A stretch of 64,000 bases of DNA from Cubamyces lactineus (GCA_022376465.1 JACDTU010000001.1:186001-250000), one strand, 5' to 3'. Positions 1 to 12,704 are shown, counted from the first letter of the stretch. Numbers and translations: made by a program. The notes: generated from the letters alone by a model not told the origin.

Positions 1-187
1 GTATGGAGAACAAGGCGAACAGTGCAGCACATCTGAACATGGATTCGGAAAACATGTACAAGTAGTAGGTTCAAATTGACTTGAGAACAGGCCAAGGCGT
101 CGGAGTGTCATCCATGCTAGTGTGCAAGTATCAAGATATATCACCGCGTTGACGGCATCACGCTATAACCACACAACGACGCTTTAT

Positions 188-2565
188 TCAGAAAGCGCAT
201 CCGAAAGCGAAAGGGGGCACCACGCACCAGGAGCTGGCCGAGGGAGCAGTAGAGGCGTCCCCATGTCCGCATCTCGAGAAGTCGGAAGGAATCTTATTGA
301 GCTCGTAGGATTCGGTGTGCTCGGCATCGTCCTGGGTGCTGGTGTCGACGCCAGCGTCGGCGTCGCGCATGGCGTCGTTGGTGATCTTGATCTCCAGCAC
401 CTCCTGCAAGCTCCCGATGTTCTGCTAGGTTAAGAGGTAGTCAGAGGTGTATTCGCAAGCAAGAATCAGAACCGTTGGCGGCCGTCGTACCCGGTTGGAA
501 GGGAACCGGTCGCCGGTCGAACGGAACGTAGGCAAGATGGACCTCGAAGGCCCCGTTGAGACGCTTTCTTTTCCTTGGGTTTTCAAGAAATGTCGGGAGT
601 TCAGCCTGTGAACGAAGGAGGCACGGACTGTCAGACAAGAATGAATCAACCGTCAGCGTGTATTGACCACTGACACTGCTAAGAGCGAGTTCGCATATAC
701 TGAGCGGAAGGGGAAAAGGTCGTCATCAGTGCCGCAGCAAGGAAATGAACGGAAGCCTTAGGCGCACGTTGGGATATACACATATTCATGCCGTCGGCCA
801 ATAGAGTATGAGGAAATCGTATGGCCTAACGGGAACTGGATCAGTGTTCCTGTCGCAAGTTCATGCACAACACAGGGTCTCACCATGGCGAACGACAGGA
901 TTGTGAGCGTACTTGAGAGCCGAGCATCTATCAGCGGACGCGAGTGTGGGCAAGTAAGGAAGCGCGTACTCCGTCAGAAGACCTGAGATGAGTTAGCATC
1001 ACCACGGCTGCGTCCTGACATGGGATACAAGACGCACCTGTGCAGATCGTGTACGTGATCAGGGTATTCAGCATTTGCTCTGTCCTGTCAGAAAATATGA
1101 GAGGCGGCCGGATCGAAGTCGTCGAGATACACATACGAATGGAAGCCGGTCCGACTGTGTCGAAGGGTGATGATGAGGAGCGTGGTGAGGAGAGCATCCG
1201 CTAGCAGAATCACGCCCAGCCCAGCGCTGACCATCCACTAATGGATGACCGTGTCAGTAATAGCGTACCAGGGGCGTGGGATACGAGAGCGTACCGAATA
1301 GTTCTCAAAATGCACGATGTCGGGCTGGATGAACCTGTTCACAACCGTTGTCAGATTGTGGCGGGGATGATGGATCGGACTAGCTTGACGAACGCTTCAA
1401 CAGTGACAGCTATAATATGGGATAAGCATGGCCCTTCAACGAGGATCGTAAATGACTATGCGCACCCGTAGATAGGGCTGGGAGGGAGCGGGGTGGCTGT
1501 TAGTCAACTAGCTGGACTATACGACATTCGCACCAGCCTCCGCCATCAATAACACGGCCTACAGCGTAGATAGAAATGAGCAAAACTCATGAGAACAAAG
1601 TGATTCTTGAACAGACCACAAACGCGACCAAGGGCCTGAACTTGTGATTAACTAGGTACCCGTCAAAGCATGTTCCGCTTTTTTGAGACAGGGGACGTAC
1701 TCATCCATAGACGACGAGCAAAGAAGCTATCAATCCGGGTTGCAATTAGAATATCAGTATCTTCGTATCTTCTACTTCCTACAACCAACCTTTGGCAGAC
1801 GGCGATGATCAAACCCTGATGAGAGCGGATGAGATGAGGGATCACGGTGAGTCAGAGAAGGAGATACGTACAGTGAGCAGTGACAGAAGCTAGTTGCGAA
1901 TCGGCATCAACATTAGAGCTCTGCGAGATCCACTGCAACATCAGAGCTTACGTTAATAGACCTGCCGGCGAAATACCAGTCAGGCCAAACCAACCACGCA
2001 ATCATACGCACTCGGGCTCACCAGACGCCATGGAACAGGACCAGAGGATTGAAGTAGTTCCTCACGACATAATAATACCTATGAAGCTATCGCATTTGCA
2101 CCACCGCTTCATCAATGATTAGGATATGGGACGTACACAGTATGCATGGAGGTCACCGAATGCAGGGTCTCCAATAGCCTGGAAACCAGTGTTAATACGC
2201 AGCTCGTCAAAGCGCCGCACGTAGCGCACAACGAAGGGCACGCACAAGACGATCGTAACCTGCCATAACATGGCACATCAGTTTATTGGAGCCCGGATAG
2301 ACAACCCAACGAATTCCCTACCATGACCTTCACGTAGATCGAGTCGTACTTGAACTCCGCCGAACGCACGTAGCGGTAGCTTTGATGGAGGTTCACTCCG
2401 TATAGGCTATCATTTAATGGTCAGCACCCAGATTGGCTACAGACGGAGAAGATGCACTCACATAAGACCGATGAACGTCCCGAGCATCATCACTCCATAG
2501 GTATTATCAAGTGCGGGTATCTTCGGGAGGGCAAGCCCCGAGGGTATCAAAGAGCCGGAACTCAT
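188..2565 (-). CDS. DUF6534-type multi-span membrane protein, copy A
   Basis: The first exon (2462-2565) begins MSSGSLIPSGLALPKIP and runs through the family signature LDNTYGVMMLGTFIGL; the second carries LYGVNLHQSYRYV. A 14-nt micro-exon (2246-2259) joins to an exon reading LLLETLHSVTSMHT, followed by YYYVVRNYFNPL and a 10-nt micro-exon (1952-1961) completing W-S-I-N. Further on are RTEQMLNTLITYTICTG near 1060-1110 and LNSRHFLKTQG near 560-610. The last exon opens near 410 (NIGSLQEVLEIKITND) and stops at 188 after an acidic tail. DUF6534 proteins are predicted membrane proteins of unknown function expanded in Agaricomycetes. The N-terminal exons are open with canonical splice sites, so I read it as intact; exons between about 650 and 1900 were not all resolved. 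The tail is longer than in copies B, C and E. Confidence 0.75.
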
Positions 2566-5500
2566 CGTAACGTCTAGACCGTACAACAATGGCGATATGG
2601 TGGATGGGGTGCGCAGAGGGTCCAAGCAGAGCCGATGTGCAGGGGATACCTGTGGGACGCGAGCACTCGGAAGGGAGCCGCGCATTGTCGATGGCCAGGC
2701 ATATATACCGAACCCATATACCTGTGCGTATGGGAGGCTTCTACGGCCATCATGGGCATCGACAACGCCCAGGGGGCTTCTTTCGGCGACCTATTTCATG
2801 AGCGCGTGGGTCGACCGTGGCGCCCATGAGGAGACTTCAACTACCATATTTCGAGACTACCTAGGGCCCTTGGGGACGGGCCGCGGCTGTGGGCCGGTAC
2901 ATTCTGCCCAACCTATCTTCCGAAGACGTAGCTACAGTAGCTGTGGTCAAACGCTGCGACGTCAGTCTCGCGATGAGCAGAGGGTTCAGCCATCACGGCA
3001 CTCACGTTTCGAGCACAACGCACCGAGGAATCTCTCACGAATGACATGGTCATCGGATTTCGAAGCTGATTTCGATGGTTGGCGTCAAGTGGCTTGAGGG
3101 ATCTCATGGTCTTCCGAAAACAGCGCCAGACTCATCGTGATACATGGGCGCGGCAGGCTGGCAGCGCCCGAGCTCTGAGCGATAGATTGTGAGAGCTGTA
3201 CGGGCAGCGACATCATCAAAGGGCCCACTCAGGGAACCTAGGTCGTGGGCTGCCGCACGGCTTGGAGAGCTTCGCTCGGCTGTGAGCTATCAACGCACAT
3301 CGCGGCTGACTGGAGAGGAATTAATATTCACTCACGTTCGACCAAGGAGAAATGTCAGAGCGCCTGCTTCACTGATACTGTGGTAGTAAGTAAAGACACC
3401 GTGCGCGCCTTCCAACGACGAGCGCAGAAGATGCTGTTCGGCGCATGGACATGGAAGTTGGCTACGGCCCGGATGACCATGGTGGTCTGCATCGTGACAA
3501 GATGAACATTGACCTAGATCCGAGAGCGGCACAAATGTGTGTCCGGCCTCCACGAGCATATCGCCGGGTAAGCTGACAAGCTAAGGTGCTCAGGGTAAGC
3601 TCTGCGTAGCTGAGAGAGTACAGTATACCGTCAGATATCTGTCTTGAGTATGAGGGTTACCGCTCACCAGTCGCATCTGTTGCAGCCTCGGTGTTCAGTG
3701 TTGAACTTGAGCGATCAGACATTCACAGTCCTATCCAGCTGAAAGTCCTAGCGAGTGGTACGTCGACGTATAAGTAGTATAGTACTGTTCCATCAGCACT
3801 CGCAGGCGGTGTGTGTGGTACACATTGACCGTCTGCGTAGGGGAGACGATGTGGTAAGAGCCTGAGCTATGCCTGGGGCGGCGCTGGACAAGGAGACGAG
3901 CGTCAACACGTCGTGTCACGATCACGTGCACCCACATTTGCTGCGCTGTCGGGGTCCTCGGACATGCTCTCTGCGGAGGGACGGCTTGTCTTGCGCTCTT
4001 CCTTGTCCGCAGTTCTTGGCCCCACACCCACGCAGTTCTTGCTCTCGCACTCTGTCTCGTATTTGACATTCTATCAAGAGACTATGGACAGCTCTGACAA
4101 CTACGTGAATAGCTCACCGTCTTGTCGTCTTGTCTCGTGCGATCTCCCGGGCCTCCTGTCTCCCGCCATCTTGGGTGCCACCGTGTCAGACATGTGCTCG
4201 TACTATCAGAAACGCCGTCTGACGTCGAAGGGCTTCTGTGCAGAGCTTCTTGAACAAGTCGCTGGGCTTCTCGGCTGCGGGAAACACTGGACGCTGCGTC
4301 TCGCATTGATCTTCCGGTGATTTTGATTTGGCGCAGAGCTTCTCGAGCGCATTTTGACTGGCCCCTGGGTTCTGCTATGCGTATACGCCCTCAAAGTCCA
4401 CTTTATGTCCCGCCCGAAGATCTTGGCGTCTTTCTCCTGGATCTCGGATTCTCTCTGTCGTCCGGGACACTGGAGGCCCGCTCCGATGCCTGCCTCCCGT
4501 CCATTGAGGGGACGCTGGCATGCTGACATTGTTGCATTGTCCGTCGCGCGTACATCGCCCAGCAAACGCGTGTCGCAAACCGATGATATCCGTGCGCGAT
4601 ACCGCGTATCCTGTCCGTTCTGTCAGGTTCGCGGACAGCGGAGTCCGGACCAGGTATGTGGCGTCGCTCATTGACCATCAATGTCATCCTTACCATGCGT
4701 ACGACACGCTGTCGAGAGGCGGTATGTGATCTTACTTGGCGTGGAATCAACGTGAGCATGGCGAGTCAGGCATAGGTATACTCACGCGACTTTCTCCCTT
4801 CCTATCTACGGCGCAGTAGGAACACAACTCGAGCACATCGCGCATGAGCACGTAGGACGTCTTGAGGATCCCGGTACCCACATATGAGTTCGCCACTGTG
4901 CAGGGTCGAGACGGTGAAGGAGCTGCCGTTCCTAGGTGAAATATCGTATTATACGAACGCTCACGCCAAGACACCAGGCGCACGCAATTGGCCTCCTGGC
5001 CTGAAAGAGCCTGAAAGCCGAAATGGCGAGTATCTCATTGATGTCATTCTCCGATAGCCAGGGAACAAGGCGGGGTCAATGGGCGGCTGATTGCATCTTT
5101 GCAGCTTAATTTGAGCTCGAAGCGCGAAGCTAGAGGCGTTGCGGGGCGTGCCTGGCGCGTCCTCTGCAAGTGGCGACGAATTGGTACGTTGTCTCCCGCT
5201 GCGCACCTCGAAGCCAATCCGCAAACGTATCGCTTTTCTCAGCTGCGCTTGGCCCAAGCGTCAATCTAACTTGGCCGAAAAGTCACAGATGGTCTACTCC
5301 CGCCTTGGTCGGCTATAACTCCCCTTGTGTACCAGGGGGCACTCGGCCACTTCAGATTCACTCTTGTAGGAAGGCACGAAGGCAGTTCTGGAACGTGTGA
5401 GTTTCCCATCGTTTTGCGAAGGCACCATCAAGTGTCATCATTTTCTATGAACGAACCTGGATAGGATCTGGAGGCGCATGGGAGGGGAGCCACCAGCCCT

Positions 5501-6379
5501 TGAGATCTAGGATCAGGATCAAGAGTTGACTGTCTAGACGGCACCCGACAGCAAGAGCCCACGGTATCGCGGAGGACTTCATCGATTATAAAGATGTGGG
5601 CGTGACTAAGGAGCTTGGTCCGGGGGCCTGGACGGTGAGTAGCCTCTGTCGGCTAGAGTTGAAGTTGATAGGGACGGCTACATGTATAGGAACGGGTGGT
5701 CTAGCGGAGTCTAGAGAATGTTGAGCATTGATGATGCGCACCGTCACCGGGTGAGTCAACGCACGCGCTGCACACATTTCCACATCCTTCGACGACGCGT
5801 GCGTCTGTTCGTCCGCCCGAGGTGCAACCGTCGACGTCCCCGTCACGACGCACACCGCACCGAGTAACGCATCGCAGGTGTCCGTGATATCATCCGGACA
5901 GAGACAACGCGACAGTTTCATGCTATCCCAGGCTGATGCGGGGAAGGCATCACGGGACTGGATCCAGCCATTGTACGAAATTGGACCGGCCGTTCCATAC
6001 TTGCACAATCAGCAACCGCGCGCCGGCTCAGGACAACGCCCGAATCCCACCGACGGTGGATCCGTTTAGGTTGTGTACGCCTTGTCTGCTGCCTTTTGTA
6101 TGCGGGGAGCCGGCTGGTGCGCTGAAACAAAGCCACAAGGATGCGCGCAGGACAAAGTGCTTTTGATGTGTGCATCAGCGCGGCGCAGGGGGGAGTGCCT
6201 GGGTGAGTGCCCGAGGGAACGATTTGCGGGTGCACGAGCGGGCGCCTAGATCGGCGGCAAGGCGCGGTCCCTGACTGCGATGCCAGTGATGGGATGGGAA
6301 GCGCTGGGTACATAAGTACGGGACCGGACATGGGCTGGTGGAGGACCGGAGCGTTGATCCCCTTCTTTTCCCTTCTCTG
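2566..6379. other. Intergenic stretch, no recognised gene
   Basis: This 3.8 kb lies between the start of DUF6534 copy A (reading left) and P450 A (reading right). It holds several open frames of 100-170 codons on both strands (for example 2597-3097 + and 5586-6008 -). None shows a known motif, a signal peptide or a chain of plausible exons. The right end should contain the P450 A promoter. Confidence 0.5.
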
Positions 6380-8697
6380 ATGTCTCTCATCACCCTCCCG
6401 CCTCTGATATGCGCCGTGCTGGCTGCGGTCCTCTTCAAACTCTGGCGGGCGGTCGTGCGTGTGCAGTTCAACTCTCTCCGCCACCTGCCGGGCCCAGAGA
6501 GCCCGAGTGTGCTGTTTGGCTTCGCATGGCAGTTCTGGTCGGCCGACCCTACGGAGTTGCATGAGGAGTGGGTGCGCCTCTATGGCCGGACGATGTCGTA
6601 CCGGATACTGTCGGACATCTGTCTCTTTACAATGGACACAAAGGCGCTCGCGCACATACTCACCCACGACGCGGTCTACCAGAAGCCGTACGCAGTGCGG
6701 ACATTCATTGCGGAGATGCTGGGGACAGGTATGTTCGCCCTTTCGATGATCACAGTCGCCGTGTGAGCTGAGTGATAGCGTCCGTGGAGGTACGCTGCTG
6801 AGCGAGGGTACGACAATGCACACCATTTCGTTGTCTTGACATCCAAATTGAATGCTCTCTTTCATATGTTTCATAGGTGAGCAGCATCGGAGACAAGTCA
6901 GTCGTCAATTTCTTGATGTTCGTGAAACGCATTCTGACCCAGTCAACTTGTGACAGAGAAGAGTCGTGGTGAGTGATGCGTAGCCTGCCCGCTGTCGCGT
7001 GTCCGGTCTCAAGCCGCAATCCTCTCGCAGAACCCTGCCTTTGGGCCCCTACAAATACGTGAATTTACCGGCCTTTTTGTGAAAAAGGCCTGTCAGGTAT
7101 GCGCTGATCGCCGACGTATCATTCACCAAATCCGTTGACGTTGCGGGTGCAGCTACGCGATATTCTGTCGCTCGAGGTAGCGATGCACGGGAGCGTTGCG
7201 AAGGTCGACCTCTACAACTGGTTGCACAGAATGTCACTCGATGTCATATGTGAAGCAGGTCGGTTTGATATGCCGGTCTGGCTCACATAGCCGGTTTTGC
7301 TCACGGGCGCTCCCGGATAGCTTTCGGTTATGATATCGGCACGCTCAACGTCGAGGCCAGGTCCAACGAGCTCTGCGATGCGTTCCGCCTCGTCGCGCAG
7401 TCCGTCACTCGGATGTCGCTCTGGCCCATGCTTCGCTTTTTCTTCCCAATTTTGCGGATATTCGTACGTTTGGCGCCCTTCCCGTCATCCGCGTTCCTTC
7501 CTAACGTACTGCTTGCAGCCCGAGGAGCAGTCGCGCAGGTTCGCCAAGGCTCGTAGAGTCATGGGCGAGTTCGCGAGCATCCGCATCGACGAGAAGAAGC
7601 AGGAGATGGAAGACAATAAGAGCGGCAAGCACGTGCGCCGGCGGCGAGGCGACTTCCTCACGCTCCTTGTCGAAGCGAACATGGGCGCGAGCCTCCCGGA
7701 GGGCCAAAGGCTTTCTGACGAGACAATTATTGATGGTAGGTGCGCTGAGACCACGTCAAACCCCCTGCTAACACTTATAGTACAGAATGCAGAACGTATG
7801 TTTGTGTCTGTGAACCTGTGGGAAAAGGGGCTGACGCGCAGGTCTTAGTATTCTTGTCGCAGGACACGATACCACAGCGATCACTTTGTCATGGTTCTTC
7901 TACAACATCGCGCTATATCCGGAGATGCAAGAAAAGCTCCGGAGCGAGCTGCTCTCGCTACCAACCGATGACCCGACGACAGAGGAACTCTCGTCGCTGC
8001 ATTACCTGGATTGCGTGTTGCGCGAGGTCGTACGACTGTACCCCGTCCTGCCATCATCATTGCGGATAGCGACGGAGGACACAGTGCTGCCGCTCGGAGA
8101 GCCTGTACAAATCAACGGTCAAACGCAAGACCGCATATTGTACGTCTCCTTCTGTTCGTCGTCGAAGACGTGGACGCTGATAACTGGCCGCCGCCCCTTA
8201 GGGTAGGAAAAGGTACACCCATCGTCATCCCAATACTCGCTATCAACCGGGACAAGGCACTATGGGGAGAGGATGCGTTCGAATTCAAGTACGTCACCCT
8301 CTCCTCCCCCTCATGATGTTCTACGTGTTCTGATCGAGGTACTCTAGGCCGGAGCGATGGGATGATCTGCCCGAGGCCGTCTCAAGCATCCCGGGCATCT
8401 GGGCGAACAACCTCACTTTCATGGGCGGCCAGCACGCGTGCCTCGGGTACAAGTTCTCGCTGAACGAGTACGTCCCTTGGTCATCTTCCGTTCGGCCGAA
8501 CGCTCACCGTGATTGACCGTTTCTGCAGGGCAAAGGTAACGGTGTTCACCCTCCTCCGCGCGTTCGAGTTCGAACTCGGGCTGCCCGCAGAAGACGTCGG
8601 GCGAACACCGACAATGCTCATGCGCCCCATGCGCCTGAGCGATCCTGATAGCGGGCCACAACTGCCCGTGCTTGTACGGCCGTATAGGCGAGAGTGA
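6380..8697 (+). CDS. Cytochrome P450 (P450 A), membrane-anchored monooxygenase
   Basis: Thirteen exons join in frame to about 539 residues: 6380-6728, 6790-6807, 6877-6896, 6957-6968, 7031-7096, 7153-7258, 7321-7463, 7519-7735, 7781-7795, 7842-8139, 8202-8288, 8348-8467, 8529-8697. The start is set at MSLITLPPL, which opens a hydrophobic ER anchor and matches the start of paralogue P450 B; an upstream in-frame ATG at 6338 is less likely. Motifs in order: proline-rich hinge LPGPESP, I-helix AGHDTT, K-helix ExxR as REVVR, PERW, and the haem loop [10 protein letters not shown] with its cysteine ligand. All key residues are present, so the enzyme should be active. Micro-exons of 12, 15, 18 and 20 nt are a striking feature. 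The substrate cannot be told. P450 B at 54.3-56.6 kb is a close relative. Confidence 0.93.
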
Positions 8698-9720
8698 CCT
8701 ACAACATATCCGCCCTCGCCGGCGTATATAACCCGGCATGTCGCCCTCCCTCTGTCCGGATGCTGAAATGCTGGACGGCGATGGGCGGCAAGGGGTGCCC
8801 ATGATGTGTATGGGCGAGAGTGGCCCTTTCGGGCCCGGCAGATGATGGGTACGGTCGCTGTGATTGTAGATTTGGATTTCCAGCTTCCTGGATTCCTGGT
8901 GTCCTGGATTCCCTGGGAGAAAGTGCTCTGTGCGTGCCTGGACTATGGTAGTATTTGTGCCCTAATCATCGTAGCCAGTATACTTTCGTTTTTTACTACT
9001 ACTGTTGTCCTTACTTATATAGCCCTGCCTGTAGTTGTCGCATAAGTACCACTTGTCATGTTACGATTAGTGCCCTGTACACGGATGATTTCGATCGGCC
9101 GCCGGCGGACTTGTACACCTTGGGCTCGGAGGAACTCTGGAGTTCCGGACTTCGCGTCTGAACATCGATCCGGATGTCCGTTGTTGGGGAACTCGTAATC
9201 GGAACTTCGGGATGGAAGTGACATTGACGTCGGCGCCCCTGGGATGCCACCGCCACCTTTCATCAACATGCCGTCAGTGTGGTGTGCGCAGTATGTTTCA
9301 ATCTGAGGTTGTGCTTTCTTCTGGCAGGATCAGCTGAGCCCACAAGACCGAGCTATGCCAAATTGCCAATGGCTAGATTCCGATGACATCGGGCAACACT
9401 GTGACTTCTTGACAACGCTCTTGTACTCTTCTGCAGTACAATGTCGACATCGTGCGTGGAATGAAGCACCTATCCAATCTAAGCTCCTTGGTCGTTTACG
9501 TTGTCGATGCGAACACCTGTGATTCCACAGGGTTGTCACAGTGGGACAGAACGTGAAATTTATGACATGCCTATTGCTACATGGTCGAAATCGCTTTCAT
9601 GTCGACTCTGAGGTACAGCTGTGCTTTCTTCTTCTCACTTCTGAAGTGGCCTGCGCTATCTGAGTCCGCACTCTCAGTTGGCCGGTGGTGTCGTACACCA
9701 GTATTGACCCTCACTCGCGT
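8698..9720. other. Intergenic stretch between P450 A and the PITH gene
   Basis: The 3' ends of two converging genes face each other here. I see no coding signal. A short direct repeat of TCCTGGATTC lies at about 8886 and 8902. Transcript ends of both genes are expected in this stretch. Confidence 0.5.
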
Positions 9721-10657
9721 TCACGTGCCAGGTGCGCTCCAGTTGGTGTTCAGGCCCTGGATCTTGTCGTGGTCCGCAAGGTTCGGCTTGGACTCGTACA
9801 CGGTCACCACTGGTTCGAATTTACGCTGGTTGATGGTAGTACCGTTCTCGCTCAATGACTCCTGATCGCTCGCTGAGAAGACGCTCACCTCGCTCCACTG
9901 ACCCAAGAAGCCGATATAGTAGATCCGGGTCGTATCCGCGCCTTGCGAAGCGGGGAAGAACAGTGTGATGGAGGTGACATTCGGGAATTTTGCGGGCCTG
10001 TAAGAGATGTGCCGATGGTCAGCTCGTTGTGGAGCCGCTTTGTTGTGGCAGACGTACAAGACGTGATACTCGCCGACATCGCGGCCTTGGGGTATCGTAA
10101 ACTCTTGTACGGGCTTGAGGTCCGCAATGTCAGAGAAGTCGATATTTTCCACGTTGGGGAACTGGATAGCGCGTCGTCAGAACACGTCAGACTTGCATTA
10201 AAGTAAAGCTTACCAGAGCGACCTTGGCAGGGGTCTGGTCTGCCGGCCCTGCTTTCAGAAGCAAAGCGCGGAGCTTTACCGCCCCAGTAAAGGGAATTCG
10301 TACAATCCTACATGATTGGGTGAGGCTCCAGAAAATACACTCGAGGTATAAGCCTCAGAATCTCACAATTGGTCGTCCGCATCGGACTCGAGGTACTGCA
10401 ACATTGTTACCGATTAGCACTTCCCATGCGGGTTAGAATCCTGAGTTATATACCGTATCCTCGTCCGTACGCTGGTCCCAAGGCTTGATCACCGCAGGAC
10501 CCATCCCGGACTCCTCAGCATTGAGCGCCACCACGTTCGCGCGGTCGATTCGCGCGTAGAGGTTATCGCGGTGCCCGACGTCCTCGGGAGGGCCGTGCTC
10601 GTGGTCATGGTCGTGGCTCTCGTCGTTGCATCCGCCGTGTGAGTGATTATGCGACAT
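9721..10657 (-). CDS. PITH-domain protein (PITHD1-like)
   Basis: The start at 10657 gives MSHNHSHGG, and the first 25 residues are rich in His, Asp and Glu (HDHDHEHG), as in animal PITHD1 proteins. The PITH fold follows across several exons: VIKPWDQRTDED, YLESDADDQL, PFTGAVKLRALLLKAG, then VENIDFSDIADLKPVQEF and, after an intron at about 10000-10050, FPNVTSITLFFPASQGADTT and YYIGFLGQWSE. It stops at 9721. PITH domains occur at the C-terminus of thioredoxin-like TXNL1, which binds the 26S proteasome; this protein has no thioredoxin domain, so it is the stand-alone type. It is probably cytosolic or nuclear, with no signal peptide. The His-rich N-terminus could bind metal, which is inference. 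It is a housekeeping-type gene among accessory genes. Confidence 0.9.
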
Positions 10658-11513
10658 GATTGTTGGATACAAGAAAGTAGAGTTGCGCTCCCCACCGACG
10701 TACCACTTGAGCACTTTTATAGGCAAAAGCCTTGTGGCGCAGCGGAGCACCCTCACGGGTACCGGTTTCCGGGGTCCGACCAATCAGACCAAATAGTCAC
10801 AAATAACGCGTGGCCATAAATTTCTTGGGACGCGCTGGTGTCTTCCTGTCTTCGACCTCGCATCCCAGGACGCGTTCATGTGAGTATCAGTCCTCATGCA
10901 TTTGTTCCTATGATGGTACTCTTAGTAATTTGCGTTCGATCGCCTCCGTCCTCACACCAAAGGGGCGTACACGCCTGTATGCCCTGGGGGCGGGGGTATG
11001 AGACAACTTACACTTTCTGATACTATATCTATACTTTTGAGCTCGATTTGCTGACGCATGGTTGGTTATAGGTCGAACTGAAAGTAGAGTGTGGATGTTG
11101 GACAGTGGTCTTGTTGTACACCAGCGTAGTATGTCATGCGGATATATCGGTCTTGATATCTCACAATCTCGCATGATTCATGAATGGTCAATGTGTATGA
11201 GGGAGAGAGACTTCAAACAGTATGCGGCAGCTACCCTAGGATCAATGCAAAGTAAGCGTTGGCAACTAATGGATAGTCATGGTCCATGAACTACGGCAGG
11301 TGCAATGGTACGGTTTCTTGCAAAACATAGATAGAAGTTCCAACCACACCGTTCAACAGGCTTCCGTCATGTGTAGTGTTGCCACTTGCTCGGCGGAGTC
11401 GGTGCCCGGTGCCAAGTCAAGGGACCCATCGTTATTGCTGATTTCCACGTCTGCAATGAACCGAGGTGGTAAGCGTCTTTGAGGCCCAATCGCTGACAGG
11501 ACACTAGCTCACC
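10658..11513. other. Intergenic stretch, nothing recognised
   Basis: The left end should contain the PITH gene promoter and the right end the 3' untranslated region of the small secreted protein. Open frames here are short and carry no motif. Confidence 0.5.
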
Positions 11514-11942
11514 TCAGTTGCAGATGTACGACTCGCAAACCCAGTCATCGTAGCAGAACTCGGCGCTGCACGCGACGTTGTTCCCGAACGGCTGCGAGTG
11601 GCTGCCGGGGTAGCACGTCCCGGCGTACGACTCGACGTCGTAGAACACGAGGTTGCTCCCGCTCGCATAAAACGTGAGCTCGGGCACGCCGCACAGGTTG
11701 TTCACGGTGAACGTGTTGCTTCCGGCCTGGATGGGCAGGGTCGCGCCGTTCGTGTAGGGGTTGCCTGGGTTCTGGAAGCCAGCGCAGCTGTATTGGTTCG
11801 ACGGAATGGCCTTCGCCTGGTTGAATTCGAAGTCGCCGGGGTTCGTCTGGCAGTTCCAGATGTGGAAGTCTGCGGCTGTGGGGGCGACGAGCACGGTGGC
11901 TAGCGCGACGAGGGAAGCGAACTTGAAGGCGAAGGAGGCCAT
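11514..11942 (-). CDS. Small secreted eight-cysteine protein
   Basis: A single open exon of 142 residues. The start at 11942 gives MASFAFKFASLVALATVLVA, a clear signal peptide with likely cleavage after PTAA. The mature part (about 118 residues) starts DFHIWNCQTN and has eight cysteines, enough for four disulphides, ending in CESYICN. It is rich in Asn, Gly, Tyr and Phe and has no membrane segment after the signal. I do not recognise a named domain; small secreted proteins of this size are common in polypore secretomes. A good TATA box lies 57 nt upstream on the minus strand. An upstream in-frame ATG (12137) would bury the signal peptide and is rejected. Function unknown; effector, cell-wall and antimicrobial roles are all possible. 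Confidence 0.85.
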   Translation of the reverse strand: MASFAFKFASLVALATVLVAPTAADFHIWNCQTNPGDFEFNQAKAIPSNQYSCAGFQNPGNPYTNGATLPIQAGSNTFTVNNLCGVPELTFYASGSNLVFYDVESYAGTCYPGSHSQPFGNNVACSAEFCYDDWVCESYICN

Positions 11943-11998
11943 GATTGTCGAAGGGGCGCACGGAGGTGGTGATGAATCCTGCATTCCGCTCACCCTGC

Positions 11999-12005
11999 TT
12001 TTATA
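11999..12005 (-). promoter_or_regulatory. TATA box of the small secreted protein
   Basis: The minus strand reads TATAAAA about 57 nt upstream of the chosen start codon. A consensus TATA box this close suggests a strongly expressed or regulated gene with a short 5' leader. Confidence 0.7.
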
Positions 12006-12150
12006 GCTCAACGGATGCACTCTGAAGAGCGCTATACATGTGCAGGCGTTCGCTGCTATAGATCGTCGTCGTCGTCGTTGTCGGCAGCAGCTCTCCAAGT
12101 CGATGCATGCCGAGCAGCCGGAGAGCACGCCCTGCACCTCTCACCTTCAA

Positions 12151-12185
12151 CCTCGGGCAGAAGCCATAGCGAGGGTATGACGGCG
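12151..12185. repeat. Short block shared with 15996-16036
   Basis: About 35 bases around AGCCATAGCGAGGGTATG recur as AGCCATGGCGAGGGTATG near 16013. On the minus strand both could encode similar residues (AVIPSLWLLPEVEG here, AAIPSPWLPPGEVEG there). Both blocks lie 3' of a DUF6534 gene, between it and its left neighbour. The block is short; it may be a remnant of the duplication that made copies B and C, or of an unknown gene. Confidence 0.45.
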
Positions 12186-12704
12186 TTCAGTAGCACTGCT
12201 GGACACCGTCGTATCCCCCGGTTGTCGGTATCAGGGTGCTGTTCATTTGATGTTAGCAGGCGATATCGGGCACCGTCTCCTTGAGTCATCCATGCGGTCT
12301 AGAATGAAGACGCCCGCGTTTGCGTGTTTCGTCGGGAGACGCGCAAGTACTAGGTCTTGATTGTATTGGTGGGGATCGAGTCGTGCGATGCCTAGGCGCG
12401 ACGACATCTTTCGGGTTCCTTGGCTATGCCGGTGATTTTGACAAGGCTCGTACATAACTCAATCGATCGGGCTACTACATGGTATGCTGTGAACAAGAGA
12501 ATAGTTGGACGCTTGCCCTTTGGAATTGGTTTGTGTAAGTGATATAGACGCTTCGGGCACTCGAACCACGCTGAACCGAGTCACAATTTCGCTGGGTCTT
12601 CTGATTGATCAGTATGAGAGAGCGTCCTCCAAAGGCGAACACGGCTGCGGCCCACTTATATGTAGCAGTAGGACGGTGCTGTGGAATAGACCAAGGTCGT
12701 CAAA

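Noticed and set aside
188..2565. Copy A as a pseudogene
   Set aside because: At first the third exon looked frame-shifted (VTIVLCVPFVVRYVRR read-through), but recognising the 14-nt micro-exon restores the family sequence LLLETLHSVTSMHT, so decay is not shown.
5918..6874. Minus-strand frame of 318 codons
   Set aside because: It overlaps exon 1 of P450 A, is rich in Arg, His, Pro and Ser, and has no motif; it is the shadow of the P450 exon and its GC-rich leader.
9805..9820. GGTTCGAATTT resembling a tRNA B box
   Set aside because: It lies within a PITH exon, no A box or cloverleaf is present, and the 3' half does not pair.
12061..12082. GTC triplet run that could encode poly-Asp or poly-Arg
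   Set aside because: It is short, lies in the spacer upstream of the small secreted protein and is not inside a supported frame.
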